A DNA stretch of 60,000 nt, taken from Branchiostoma floridae. Lineage: Eukaryota; Chordata; Leptocardii; Amphioxiformes; Branchiostomatidae. Below, piece after piece: positions 37,947-50,924 of this stretch. How positions within the stretch are numbered: position 1 is the first letter of the stretch; every line of letters begins with the position of its first letter. A program made the position numbers and the translations under genes. Below the pieces are notes generated by a model. The model was not told the origin of the DNA. It ran no database searches and saw nothing but the letters and a program-made list of their open reading frames with translations. The stretch lies in NCBI RefSeq assembly GCF_000003815.2, contig NC_049992.1, forward strand, positions 11,300,753 through 11,360,752, in the 5' to 3' direction.

Positions 37947-40079
37947 ATATGTATCAATAGTTTGTTTCGATTGCTAATATCAATGCCATTCGTTGTACCA
38001 ATCGTTTGTGTCTGCAATGAAGTATTGAATTGGAAGAATAGGACAGTTCGGGCAACGATGAATTTACAAACATGCACTGGCCTAATGGCATACTGGAGGT
38101 GCCATAACCATTCGCCTTCATTATCAGAGCCTTCTGAATCTTCTCCACAACCTTGCCGTGTTATTGATGCCTCGGCGGAGAAGCACCACGCGAGGCCTCG
38201 TTAATGGTATTATCTTGCAGAAATGCTCCTGAGCCGGTAAATCTCCGCAAACCTCTACTTCTTGGACAGGAAAACGCTTTGCCAATCTTTATGTCTCATT
38301 TGGGGAGTGTTTACCACCGCACGCACACAAGGAATGCAGTCCTCTGCCAACACATGAAGTACCCACTGGGAATAGGATTACGCACTGAAAAGCCGTAGGA
38401 CGAGAACTCTAAATCCTGCCTCAGTTTTATCGCCGAAAGTGCGGTGCCTGAGGAAGAAGGGAAATAGCTGCTAGTTTTGTTGAAAGCACTTGAGGGTTGT
38501 AGAATAGCCACAGGCAATAGTTCCTTGCCGTGCTCACAGCGTCTGTGTAATGATATTGAATCACAACACGTACACATCAGATAAACACCAGTACCACAGG
38601 GAGGGGGTGATGTACATTAAACATATAGAACCTGACGTTTGACAAATGTAGCTCGCATTAATGGTGTCGGAAACCGCTTGTCACTTTGGCTAATTGGATT
38701 CTTGAACTTGAGATATGCCGATTTCAACCTCTAGAGCTTCCTGGAATTAACGTTGGGGCAAGTATCGACTGACTGGACTCTGCAATATTTATCACACTAT
38801 GAGGTAGTCATAAGGTGTTCCTTTTCTCTGATCGGATGAAACCTACTGCTGTGTCAGAATCAGACAATCTCTCTCCACACGCTGTTTCTGTTTTGTATGA
38901 TGTTCGAGAGCTGTTTGTTCGCGTTATGAGTGAACAGATGTTTGCTGACAGTGATAAATTACGTCTGAAGACGGTAGGACTGATGCCAGGGTGCGGATGC
39001 AGCGCGCGGCAACCTTTTGAGTCGAGTACGCTGTGCGAGCTCCTGTACACTCCCAGCCATCTTAAAAAAAAACATCATTTAAAGTACATTCTGGTGTCTT
39101 GAGCATGAGCCATTCCGGAAAGTTTTTTTAATATCTCCCTGACGTGTCATTGGCTACACTCATGGAGGATATGAAATGGCCTGCTGTGGAACAGTTGACC
39201 ACTAGCATATCCGGAGATGGTTTTTCGATTGGCACTGCATGGAAAATATGGCGCAGATGTGATGGAGGTCGATGTGTCTGCAACATAAAGGAAAAAATAT
39301 CACCACGCCGTGATGTGCTTAGTAAGGCCAATTCTACATAGATGTGGCAAAAGATAAAGCACAAAAAAAAGCTTCTTCCGTCAGAATACGGTGCCGAACT
39401 GAAGAATGCTGAAGAGTTCAATAGTCATGTCCAGCATACTTTTTTTACCTTGCCTTACCTATCGAGCAAGATCTCTTTTGTCTGACTTCCTCCGCACACC
39501 ATTCGTTTTATTGAAGTTACATTTATTAAGTTAGCCCAGCGCATTCTTAATTTAAATACCAGATAAAGGTTTAAGCTATCTGTTTATATTAGTCCTTTAA
39601 AAGCATCAGAATTATCTAAAACATACTAGACAGAAACATTATATAACGCCTGGCCTTCAGTTGACAGAATGGCATTTCTTGAAAATGAGTTTCAGTTCTG
39701 TCAAACACCATAACTTTTCAACCTGTCCTTATAAGTAACTCTTCCTACGTTTTGGATCTGCAGACGTATCTAGTGCATACCTCGTGTGGTTTACGCTTAC
39801 CTAGTTCAATTTCACCATAGTTTGTAAAGTGGGTCAAGCGAGCAATTGAAATGGCGGGGGTCAATCGAAACTGGCTCGCTCTAAACTTTCCATGGAGCCC
39901 GATATTAAACATTATCCCTCCATAATGGAGGTGGCTGATGCATGTGCAGTTATGAATGGAAATTGTGTTGTCTGCATGTATGGTTCAATTTCAGTGCACA
40001 GAGTCTGTGATGTCACATCCCTGTAACAGATAGGACATCAGACCAGGTCACCTCTGGTAAAAACAAAGCAACAAAATGC

Positions 40080-40240
40080 AGTTAAAGCCAGTTAATTGCA
40101 CAACCAGCTAATTACACAACGGAGTACCGCACACTTCGGTTAATTGCACGGAATCCCCCAAACCAGCAGTAGTGCGGTGCGGCTTGATAACTTCGCTTTG
40201 TCGCATCACCTGGATAATTGCACGAAATATGCTGGCAAAT
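40080..40240. repeat. Block with repeated AATTGCAC words
   Basis: AATTGCAC occurs at 40094, 40142 and 40216, with a variant ATTACAC near 40111, separated by GC-rich segments such as GTGCGGTGCGGC. It looks like a remnant of a dispersed element, but no terminal repeats are evident. Confidence 0.35.
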
Positions 40241-41089
40241 GTGGTGTGCTATTCAACGGCTTCTACTGTACTAACTTTATATTGTAGCACATACAACTCC
40301 TGATGGTGATAGCAACTGTACCTATCCATAAAGCAGTAACGCTTGTCTGCAGTGTGGGTACCCTGTATCACTAAATGATAGAGATCGTTCGTATAGTCAT
40401 CAAGGTCATGAATAAAAGACTGGGAAAGACATCGATCGGAACAGCCTGTGCACTATGGGTAATGTAAATGGCGCCTTATCTGCAGCCATCTTAATTCTCC
40501 CACTGAGATGGAAAATTGAATTTGGTTTCAACCTCCAAGATACGGGATCCCGTTGATGGCTTTAATATCATGGAAAAAACAGGGCCAATTTTCCACGGCG
40601 CTTCCATAGGAGAGAGCAGTAAACCCGACTACTGTGTCGCGTTTGGAGGGAAGGAATATAATATTCAACCACAGTCTGGACTGTAAATGATTTATCTTAA
40701 AATGGTAAAGAGTTTCAGGATACATGTATTTTATGGTCCATTACTTCTAGTTGATAGCTATACCTCGGAGTTGGAACATTGGATAATGTCATGTTCGGAC
40801 ATATTTCTGATCCTTCTTTTCAGATATTCTACATTGGTCATTCGAATGCCAATTACTTAACATATACGTTGTATTTGCCAAAATCAATTCGTTTTCTCTC
40901 ATAGTTGCCAACATATTGATGTGCACCAAACACTGGGGGAAAGGGTATCGGATGTAGCCATATTCAAGCAGGGATATTTGCGTATTTGTAACAAATGCTA
41001 GCGAATGAAAACGGATTCGAGTTGGATCCCTAAAATATGCGAAATTTGGATTTTTGGGATCCGGAATGAAAAGACTCAAACATATCCCA

Positions 41090-41460
41090 AAATGGGATTT
41101 TCCACGGATGCGAAGTCGTTTTTTTTAGGGATTTCTTTGAATACCTGGAATGATCGGATCGCAAAGAATCCCCAAACGGTATTTCCCTCGGATGCGAAGT
41201 CGTTTTTCAAAGGATTTCTTCGAATACCTGGAATGAACGGGTCCCAAAACGGCCTTTGCCGCGGATGCGAAGTCGTTTTTATAGGATTTTCCTCGTATAT
41301 TTGTCATGGTCGGATCCTAAGAAATCCCAATGCGGAATTTGCTGCGGATGCGAAGTCGTTTTTTAGGGATTTCTTCGTATGATCAGATCATAAAGAATCC
41401 AAAACGGGATTTTCTGCAGATACGAAGTCACTTTAATGAATTTTCCGCACGTTTGACAAA
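41090..41460. repeat. Minisatellite array, about five units of 72-84 bp
   Basis: The word GGATGCGAAGTCGTTTTT recurs at 41106, 41190, 41263 and 41346, with a fifth variant near 41418. Spacings are 84, 73, 83 and 72 bp, alternating long and short. Each unit also holds GGATTTC, TGATCGGATC and an AAT CCCAAAACGG-like segment. The open frames at 41005-41382 and 41330-41560 merely read through the array. Confidence 0.9.
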
Positions 41461-43131
41461 TCACAATATCATGTGTGCCCAATTACTTTCTTATAAAAGT
41501 CTAACACGATTTGAAATAGAAAAGAATGCACAGAATAATCTTATTCTAAACCAGTCCTGAGAAGAACTAAACGACGTAATGTCATCGAGGCCGAATCCTG
41601 TCTGCCACATGATATGTATACAGATACAATATTGCAACAAGAATGGGTTATACCAGGTATGTACAGAGAGTCCCTGTTATCTAATTATGTTACGGGAAAG
41701 TTGAATCCTTTAACCGCCAATATCACATGACTTCTTATACTTCCAAATAGAATATAGGATCAAACGTGAATACAATTTGACTTTTATGTAAAGCTGACAT
41801 GGGAGTCTGTGGCTAATCTTGCTTCTACGAATATCTGTTTCTATTACAAATCAAAGTCTTCGCGATGTCCAACTCTAAGGAATTTCCACATCCGGCTACA
41901 GGATACAGATAGTGAATCCAGCTTGTAAAGTACCACTAACATGACTTATAGTGTCAGTATGTACAGCTTCTGGCAACAGCACAAAGTCTCCTTTCTACTA
42001 GTGACAGTGCTTCGCTTCTTTTCAGGCTAGTTACGCCCTGATCCCTCCCAGCTCAATTCCTTCTGTGCCCTTCCTGCAGTCCAGTGTTCTCCCAGCTGTT
42101 GAAACGGCCAGAGAATGTCGACCCGCCTTCTGAAAAAGAGAAAGAATAATCCTATCAAATTTTGAGATAGCTAAAGCATCCATGTTTGATGGATGCGTCC
42201 GTCAAAGTAATTAGGGTATATATGAAAAGAAATGGTGAATGGCTTGTTATACAACAGGAACAAATGCATCTGATTGTGGTATTGCCATTATCACCGTTAC
42301 ATTCCGCATTATCATACCAAAAAAGTCCCCCGGGAGGGCGCGGCAGAAACAGTCTAGCGTTGCATAATTAGTGACAAGGTGTGATCTGCTTCCCCGGCCG
42401 GACTTTGCATTGTGTACGAGACGTCGCATATAAACAAACACGTAAACACCGTTGGAACAGAATGTTCCTATGCGAATAAATACCAGGCTTGAGACAAACA
42501 TATGTGTATACAAGTACTGTTTTGATGATGATTCAAATTTTTCCCAAATAAGTCAACAGTTACTCAGCAAGTATCATGCTAGTGACTTGTGTTTTGTAAG
42601 GCTCCGTTATGTCGTTTTCTGATAAGTTTCTGTTCAGCCCAAGCATACCAAAAGCGCTACTAACTACTAGCCAACAAGGAATGTAGTCACAAAGACGAAT
42701 TCAAAGCGGGTATTGTTTGGAAACAATCATTGTATAAAACATACCTCGCCGTGAGATCCGCAGGACAGTGATGTAAAATAGCCCCAGGACGCCGAACTAC
42801 AAAACAGGGCTGGCTGTTTCAGTCCCTCGATCGCCGTCCCGTCCGTCGACTGCCACTTGAGTTTGGTCACCGCCTCAACATCACCCTACTACAGAAGTTC
42901 ACACACGTGTGTACAAATCCATATCCCGAGTTCAACGTTTCAAAACTCAAAGTTTGAGGTACAAAAAGATTGCGGTCTTCACGGACAACGCTGACTATCT
43001 CCGCTTTATCTTTGAACTGACTGATGTGCAGTCTGATTGGTCAGAGAGACAACGATTGGATTACCCACAATACACCGCCCCAATGTACGGATGCAAAAAA
43101 ATACAGAGTCGCATATTTAAGATATCCCAAA

Positions 43132-43206
43132 ATTACCAACAATGCACTGCTCCAATGGAATCCCCTCCACTGGAGCAATCCACTGGAGCAGTGCATTGTT
43201 GGTAAT
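43132..43206. repeat. Perfect 23-bp inverted repeat (hairpin)
   Basis: ATTACCAACAATGCACTGCT plus CCA (43132-43154) is exactly complementary to 43184-43206. The 29-base loop holds a further TCCACTGGAGCA word, whose second copy overlaps the right arm. It lies between the two minisatellite arrays. Confidence 0.92.
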
Positions 43207-43404
43207 CTTGCCACGAATGCAGAAAAAAACCATTTCGCATCCTTACGAATCCGAGTATCCTGGTATCTAGCGTAACGTGGATTGTCTCACTTGTATTGAC
43301 ACTACAAACTGTGGTGTCCGAGGTACAAAAAGGGGGAAAGATATGACCAAACTAAAAAATAAAATATATGCTCAAAAACAAGAGTGCTAGCCACGCATAC
43401 ATAA

Positions 43405-43995
43405 AAGTAAGTATCCTTCGGATGCTGTGTTAGTATCCGCCAATTACGTAAGCACACGAATTCCGTGTTTGCATTCGCAGCGATTCACGGATGCCAACAA
43501 ATGCGTTACGGCTGTGTATGTGATCCGTGACTTTTGGTAATCTTGGGGATCCGTTAGCATCCGTCAGGATGTTGCGAATTCGTATACGTCTGCATCTGAA
43601 CAGTTTTTGCTGATAAACAATAATCCTGACCGCGTATGCTTTTGTTTACGTTAAAAGTAAAGTATTCATACGAATGCAATGTTTAAATCCGTTAGTGACT
43701 TATAGATACCAACGAATGCATTACGTATGTGTATAGGGTCCGTAATTTAGGAAGTATCCATACGGATGCAGTGTTAGCATCCGTCACGAAGCACGTAAGT
43801 ATACGGGTTCCGTGTTTGCATCCACCGTGAGTTACGGATACCTACGAATGCGTTGCGGATGTAAGTGGGATCCGTCATTTTTTGGGATCCGTGATGATTT
43901 TTGGGATCCGTCAGCATTTGTCAACATACGTCAGCATCCGTCAGGTGTTGCAAATTGTAATCCGTCAGCATACGTCTACATATTAGGTCCGTTCG
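43405..43995. repeat. Degenerate minisatellite rich in GGATGC/GCATCCGT words
   Basis: Three related blocks start with AAGTAT(C/T)C near 43408, 43660 and 43760. They share GTGTTAGCATCCGTCA-like, CGTGTTTGCATCCA-like, ACCAACGAATGCGTTACG-like and TGGGATCCGTCA-like segments in order. The first and third are most similar. The last part degenerates into short CGTCAGCATCCGTCAG words. Confidence 0.75.
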
Positions 43996-46362
43996 TCTAG
44001 TGAAAGTAGTTCAATGTCCAGAGTTTGGAAGCTATGAAAGTCATTTAGATTGACGGTTATCAATTCTCGTTAAGTCTCGCGAGATTTGAAACTGTGTGAT
44101 GTTTCCAGGCCCAAGGGCATAGCAGCTTCCGAAACTCTGCGATAACATTTTTATTGCACTTTAGTGGGCTTCACGTGACATGGTCTGTCAGCGTAACCCG
44201 TTTGAAGTTAATGTGTTCTCCTAGTCTCTGTACTGTAATCTGTACAGTACTGATGTTGGGTCGGAATGGATGTCAGAAACAAGTCCATTAACTGATCTTG
44301 TTATTGCGAGTGGCCGGGGCAAGATTTTCCGTCTACCTCCCCTGCAGATTGAAAAGTCTAAACGAGGTAGCCTGGTGAACTGTTTGACTCTCAACAAATG
44401 CCCACAAGTATCATCCCCACCGTGCATCATTGTACAGTCGAGTTCAACGCACGTCTGTAAAACGGCAACCAACGCCGAGGGAGGATTAGGGGAATGGGCG
44501 GATTTCAGTCCGGTTTTCCCCGTTAAGCCGTAGGCTGCTGTTGCGTACAATGCATTTTCTACAGGAACCCACAATGATAACACGTACTTCAAATTTGATC
44601 AATATAAAGCGGGATGTGGCCAGAGTTTGGGAGGGGAGGCATTTGTACTTGTCAAATATAATCCCTTTAAAATGATTTCTCCGGTAATGCGTTGTCTATC
44701 CAGATGGGGCCACTGTATTAGCTAAATATAGGAAAGTTTTAGAGGGCGTGGGTTTGTCGGTGAATACTGATTGTGTTAACGGGGCTGAAGGAATTAGTGA
44801 TTAATCTATAACCCTTAGACTACTGTCCCTAATGGCATTCGGTAGGGTCTGATGAGTTTGGAGTGGGCAACGGGGATTATGTTTTTTTTCTGTGGTTAGA
44901 GCGTGTTGTAACGTCAAGTCCGAGTGCAGCACACTAAAGCAAAATTCGTTATGATGTCACACATGCAAGGGGCCGTTAAACCGAACCGTAACAGATAACA
45001 ATTAGCGTTGAAAGCAATGTATTGAAATTGTACAGAGTTTTTAGAGTTGATCATCATATTCTAGGCAAAATGTACCGGATTGGACGGTAAATTTAAAGGA
45101 GACTAAAAATTTTCACATATATGTGACACGTTCCTACAGTAATGCAACGGGAGAAACCCGTTTTCGTTAAAACATTGGCTCGGATTACAAAGTGCTCTGC
45201 GGGCCCGAAAATCCATTTTCGACCTCCATAACCCAACCAAATTCAGTCACGCTGAGAGGTGGGAACAAATCGTCCGTATCTGGCCGCTGATGGTAGCTCT
45301 TAGTTTGACCAGCAAATGTAGGTGCTTTGATGTCTTTTACCTTTGTTTGACCTGTTGACCTGGCGGGTCGACGATTGAACAAAATTACCCATCTGCCGGG
45401 CTAGTTGTTATTCGTCACCGTCAGAACGGTGGGTAAGGCGGGATGGAATATGAATCCGTGCCCAGAGCTGTGCTGGTGCGTCCTGACTGGAAGGGCGCTG
45501 TATGCAGATGAGGCAGTCCTAGCGGCGGGGTTTCTCCCAGTCCGACAGATTACTAATTACGGAGAAGAATCACCGGCCTCTCCATAGAATTTTCAAATAG
45601 TCGCTAAACGAAACAGGCCTGACAACATTATCTTTTTGTTTCCCATTGTTTCTTTGTATCTTATATTATGTTGCAAAATAAAGAGATTATTTTCAAGAAC
45701 GTAATAGTTTTCAAGAACTTGATACTAGAAAGAACAAACAGAAATCATTTAAATATTTCAAAACCACCAATTGTCGTAGTTTTAGTAGTTACATAAAGTT
45801 AATGCCACCATCAATAAGACTAGTCGAATATCAAAACGGAGTTTAACTGCGTACACTATCTAAAAATAAGACATTAGAATGAGGAAGTGAGCTTGTTAGT
45901 GGAAGGTAAGTATGGCAAATTGATCACACAGATAAATTTTTGCTATAAAAAGTAGCAGATCGCTTTGAATAATGAGAGGAATAACTCTCGATGATTAAAT
46001 GAAGTAATTGATCTTAACTGTGCCATTTGATTTGCTTACCATGCAAAAATCTTACTTAACTGAAGAGCCTCGGAAACGTATTCGTCTTCGGCGTTTATTA
46101 TCATGATTATAATGGCAAACAAATAGGTGGACAATTTTCATGACATTACTATATACAGCTGACTAAATTGCAACACTCAATTTTTGGCAGTGATATTCGT
46201 CTCGCCCCAAGGCGCCGTCAGCAATACAAAAAAATGATTAATTTCCTTGGACGTGAACTCTAAATTAAGCATGCGTGTACTGAGGCTCTTTTCAAGTGGA
46301 GTTGCCCTAAAAAGCGAGACAAGAATACCAAAAACCAGAATGAAAGATTGAGCGTGCCCACT

Positions 46363-46599
46363 TAAGGTGGACTCTCACTGCACTTGGGGCACTGGTGAGG
46401 CACTGTGGGGTTCGTAGATGACTCAACGAATTTCAGAGATAAAGAACGAATTTTCTTCTCTTCCGTTTTGTGTATGTTGTTGTGTCCTAGCTCGTATTAC
46501 GCAATATTTAGATTATTAAAAATCGCGAAAATAACAAAACAGTAAAGGAACCCCGCAGTGCTGCACCGGTGCCCCAAGCGCAGTGAGAGTGCACCTTTA
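46363..46599. mobile_element. MITE family A, complete copy
   Basis: About 237 bp with terminal inverted repeats of roughly 50 bp: TAAGGTGGACTCTCACTGCA on the left against GCAGTGAGAGTGCACCTTTA on the right, continuing through CTTGGGGCAC/GTGCCCCAAG and GGCACTGTGGGG/CCCCGCAGTGCTG. The AT-rich interior carries AACGAATTTTCTTC, in opposite orientation to the copy at 58.6 kb. Possible short T/A-rich target duplication. Confidence 0.9.
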
Positions 46600-49500
46600 C
46601 TTGTAATGCAGACAGTCTCCGTGCGGCTCCCTACTTAATCACGGTGGGGTGAGGACCTCCCCGTCGCTCGGTCAGCGGGATTTATTTTGTAATTTCTCCA
46701 TTTCCTAAGCGGTAACCACAACCTCTGGGTACATATCGAACCGGGAAAACCCACCGCTTCGGCCGTGTTCAAATTACGTGGGGAAAGCGGCTAGTTGACA
46801 AGGTTAATTTCTAGTGACCGAATTCTCAACAAAATATTTCCCTACGCTTAACCCCGAGAGTGAGCCCAATAGCAGGCTTGTTTTGCGACAGCTTATAGCC
46901 ACGTTGTCTGGAATACGTAATGAAAGAGGCATGCGTCAGTACATACACAACAACGTGCACAGACTGCGACATATCGTATAGACTCCGAATTGTGATTAAA
47001 CGAAGTAAAACCTCGTCTCGATTTGTCATGTAAGTACACCACAACCCAACAATATCATAAAATTGTTCCCCCAGCTAGTTTCATCATGCGCACATCGCTC
47101 AGAATATCCAACAAATGGAAACCGTTTTAGCGCTGTCACACCGTATCATGATATTCTACTGAACTCAAATAACCCATATTGCAAATACGAATTGCTTTTT
47201 CATGCCATTAAAAGCGTCCCGGCATCTACGCAGACGTCCTATGAAAAAGTATCACAACTTTGATGACTCCAGCTTTATGGAAGGCTTTCGTGATTTCTTC
47301 CACATGATACAGACGTTGAAAAGATCACAAACTGCCACTCAGACGCACAAGTAAGACGTCCATTAAAGGCGGTAGATTTATACTTGTCAGAAGCTTCAGA
47401 GCTGATGTATGTAGAACAGACACGAATAGTTACCCCGGGGATTTTATGGCGGACAGAGGGTCTTCATCTCAGCGCACTCATGTTAGGGGAGGACTTTATA
47501 CACTGGAATATCGATTACTCCTAATGTGTAGGATTTGTCCCGCGGACTACACAAAAACAAAGTTACAGATCCGAGGTGTTTGAAATGGCAATATGTCAGT
47601 ACTCAACGCTGAAGCTGCTGTCGAAGAATGGGATGCTGAGGCACTGGGAATTCCGTAGTAATCCGTAAGCACTTTGTCCGGGCTGTAACATACGGTCTGA
47701 ATTGTTGAAGATGTCAGGCGATGTGCAAAGTTAAGGCTGTGGAGTCTAGATCAACGTCTCAAGAATTAAACTTCTAAGCACTCCTGACTTTTATTGTCAA
47801 CAAGTGAGAAACACAGGCAGTAAAGCATCCCTGATTATTTGCACAACATCTGAGGACGTTACGTGAGCACACTAAGGTCATATAAGCCCTCAGAGTATCT
47901 TAGCCATCAGCTAAGTGGACTTACGCAAATGAACTTTCCGTGTATCAAAGAGACTTGCTGGCGTTTGATGTGTGATGCGTTTTATCCAGTGTACTACACT
48001 CTCTTATCAATGTCATTAATCATGGCCACTCCACAACCATGTGAACAATAGGAGGAATATTCGGTGAGGGTGTACATATCCTCCTGTCAACTTTATATTG
48101 TATTTTTCACATTCCTGGTCTATATCTTATAATACATGTACAGGACTTTATCTGACTCGTATGTATCAAATATCCCTGGAGAAAGCCTAGCGGTAAGCAA
48201 GCAAACAGGCCCAGGAGCGAACGTTTTAGAAGACTAATGGAAGACAGACGTTGAGCTTACTTGTGTGACAGATATCTGCATTAGAGAAATCCTTACAATA
48301 TCCTTGGCAGTACCGTTCAATTTGGTAGAACCCGGTTGATCCATGATGACAACACATACTGCCAGTTGGCATGCCAGCCAGTAAAGCATACTTTGCCAAG
48401 GTTAGTAGGATCTTATCATCGTTGCTGCCCGAAACCGGTGATTGGTTGGCACCCTTGTGATGAATGCTTGACTTCCAGGAAATTACTTTCTGGTAGAGAC
48501 ATACTCACTTCGGAGACTGGAGCGTCCTTGCCAAATAGACTTAACGGAAGAGGTCCATATCTCACAAACTGTCCTGCCTGGAAGTTAGGGGCTTCCGAAT
48601 CTGGTCGATACGTTGCAGTGGTGCCAAATGGAAGACCAGCCTTGTGACTCACCCATATCTATTTTTTAATGTACATTTTTGTGCTATTTTCTTATCATTA
48701 CATAGGGTATTTTTCGTTTCTCAGCGTTGTATAGTCAAGGTATGTCATCATATCATCCTCGAATGCAGGTCTGATGATGAGTTTCGTACAAGCTGATGAC
48801 CAAAAAGATGAAGTGCACCTGTCGGGATATATGTTTCTTGCCAACGCGAAAAGATGACGATTAAGTGATCTGGGTCGTCTTAGATGTAGAAAGTCTGATA
48901 TCAGGAAATATTTTTGCTGCATCAAGCCCTTTCTTACGAAGTACTTCAATGTCATTTTTTTTTGCAAACAGCGTCCTGGCAGATCTTCTGCATGAATTGT
49001 AACGAGGCACGAACCTATTTCAGTGCCAACTATTGAACAGTTTCTCCCCTGGCACGCCGCCTGGGTGAGCATCTGAATCACTTATTCGTTTGCGAGAAGG
49101 GCAAGTGAAAAGATGACCTTTCTGATTTTACAGGCGTTTTTAGCCAGGAGCCTTACGAATGGCACCGCAGAGGCGAATCCTGGCCCTAAGTGTACCGGGG
49201 CCCTGTGACCACATCTTCCCGGGTCGGAATCTCGTGCTTACAGCTTCCCTGGAACGTTATCCCTCTTTTAGAGCCATGTTGACCTCTGAAGAACCACAAT
49301 AATTCTTCTCTTGTCCTAACGGCAACTTTTGTCCCGTTTACACCAACGAAGACTACATTAACGGCAGTTTGTTAAGGCTGCAAGGCGTGCATGCTGATAG
49401 GGGGGCTTTGGCTACTTCCGTTCCAGACCTTGTGAATGCTTCAAGCGCCTATTTAGTATAAAATGGAATCCTTATCGTGTCACTGGGTAATATTTTGTGT

Positions 49501-49750
49501 TGTTAGCTAATGGAAAAGGTGGGGGTTGAATGGCTCAATTAACGACGCTATATTTCAATTTGCCGTGAACTGAACATAACGGTTGGATACGACAGGCATG
49601 ACATTTTTCAGTGTGCATTCTTCCTAACGATAAACTCATCACGTGTATAGTTAGAAAAACATTACGTCATGGGTAATTGTTTTCGTGAGTACGTGGGAAT
49701 AGATGCCCTTGAGGAGTTAAGGGGCTTGCTTGTTTGTATCATCGTCAATA

Positions 49751-49965
49751 AGGGTTCGGTCACAAACGCCGTGCGATCGTCGTACGATCACTAACTTATG
49801 GCATTTTTTTGGGAGCGTAATGCATGTGTCCTGCAGAGTTCAGCAGTCGTGTTACACAAAGGCTGTCTAAGATTATTAGCAGTTGTTGGTCTTGTCACAG
49901 CCTGCATGAAAATCCTCTAGCATAAAACTTGTACGACAATCGCACGACATACGTGACCGCGCCCT
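49751..49965. mobile_element. MITE family C, palindromic ends
   Basis: The left end (AGGGTTCGGTCACAAACGCC, then GTGCGATCGTCGTACGATCA) is complementary to the right end (TTGTACGACAATCGCACGAC, then ATACGTGACCGCGCCCT). About 215 bp and non-coding. The nested GTCGTAC words form smaller palindromes within each end. Confidence 0.82.
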
Positions 49966-50649
49966 AACTTAGTGCTTTATGCGGGCGTATGCAGACTTCA
50001 TAGGAGACTTTATAAAAAAAAATATCGAAGCTACACAACTTTTAATAGCATTTGGCCATAAACTCAAAATGGAGCAGTTTTTGTTACCTTCTCGCGGGCA
50101 TTTCAATCTGTGCAGTCTTATCTGGCTGTCTCAAATGTACGTATCGTCTGGAGCTGAGAGCGCTTTCCGTCAGAATGTCATAACCACTCAAGTAAACCAG
50201 CGTCTACTTGCTTCAACACGAATGCCCTGTAGTGATAGATCTTACATACTGCCCAGGCCGGGTGTATGTGCCGGGATGAACGAATTCTCCAGGCAGCCAG
50301 TAACCGCTGTGACTGGCGTTGGAAGACTTGTATGGTTAGAGGCTACCGAATCTATTCAAACCAAATCTCTCCCCCTTGGTTTGGCATTATTTGGGCTAAG
50401 ATCATCATATGAATGGCAGGCATTGGTAATGGAAGGCATCTGCACCCTGTTTAGTATGATAAAAAGATCTCTGTCATTTTAAGTTTTAACACACTAGGAA
50501 TCTTCACGTAACCTATGATCTCCAGCGTCCGTCCTTCCGTTCCCCGATGGAAGTTTGCTGCTCGAAATGAACAAAGCAAATCTGCAATCCCAAACCCTTA
50601 AGAGACAAAACTCTATCCTTACAACGTTTCAGCAGGTCCTAAATCTTAA

Positions 50650-50924
50650 GTTCGTTCAGGCCCTAGTGGCACATAGGACAGCAGGTTTCCTTTCTGTTTC
50701 AGTAGCATTTTAAATGTTTACTGGTAGGGGTTTCTAACCTTTCCGATCTAATATGATCGAAGCACGTGACCCCCATTTTAATCCCCCTCCAAAAGACGAG
50801 TGCAGCTGCAGCCCCAACCGAGAAGCCTTACCCAGAATTGAACCGGGTACTCCCAGGTACCAACTTATTGACCCATGGGCTCAACTGTGAGGCTGCTGAT
50901 AATTGAGCTACAGGGACATCCCTC
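50650..50924 (-). mobile_element. tRNA-derived SINE (minus strand)
   Basis: In minus-strand sense, an A-box-like TAGCTCAATTATC (50910-50898) is followed by a B-box-like GGTTCAATTCTG (50844-50833), the internal RNA polymerase III promoter of a tRNA. Downstream come CTGCACTCGTCTTTTGGA and GTCACGTGC, a body that reminds me of V-SINE-like core sequences. It cannot be a functional tRNA: the arms are disrupted. The 3' limit is approximate. Confidence 0.6.

Noticed and set aside
41005-41560. Frames with repeated DAKSFF-like motifs, seemingly a repeat protein
   Set aside because: They follow the minisatellite units; the periodic protein is a by-product, not a gene.
44221-44592. Open frames of 123 and 87 codons on opposite strands
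   Set aside because: Mutually overlapping, no motif; typical of a GC-richer patch with few stops.
48336-48652. Open frames of 103 and 78 codons on opposite strands
   Set aside because: Mutually overlapping, unrecognised and without splice support.
48698-49081. 127-codon minus frame
   Set aside because: Co-oriented with the CUB gene but without CUB motifs, acceptable splice borders or any recognised family.
50820-50924. Possible tRNA gene
   Set aside because: A and B boxes are present, but the acceptor stem and anticodon arm do not form and a SINE body follows.
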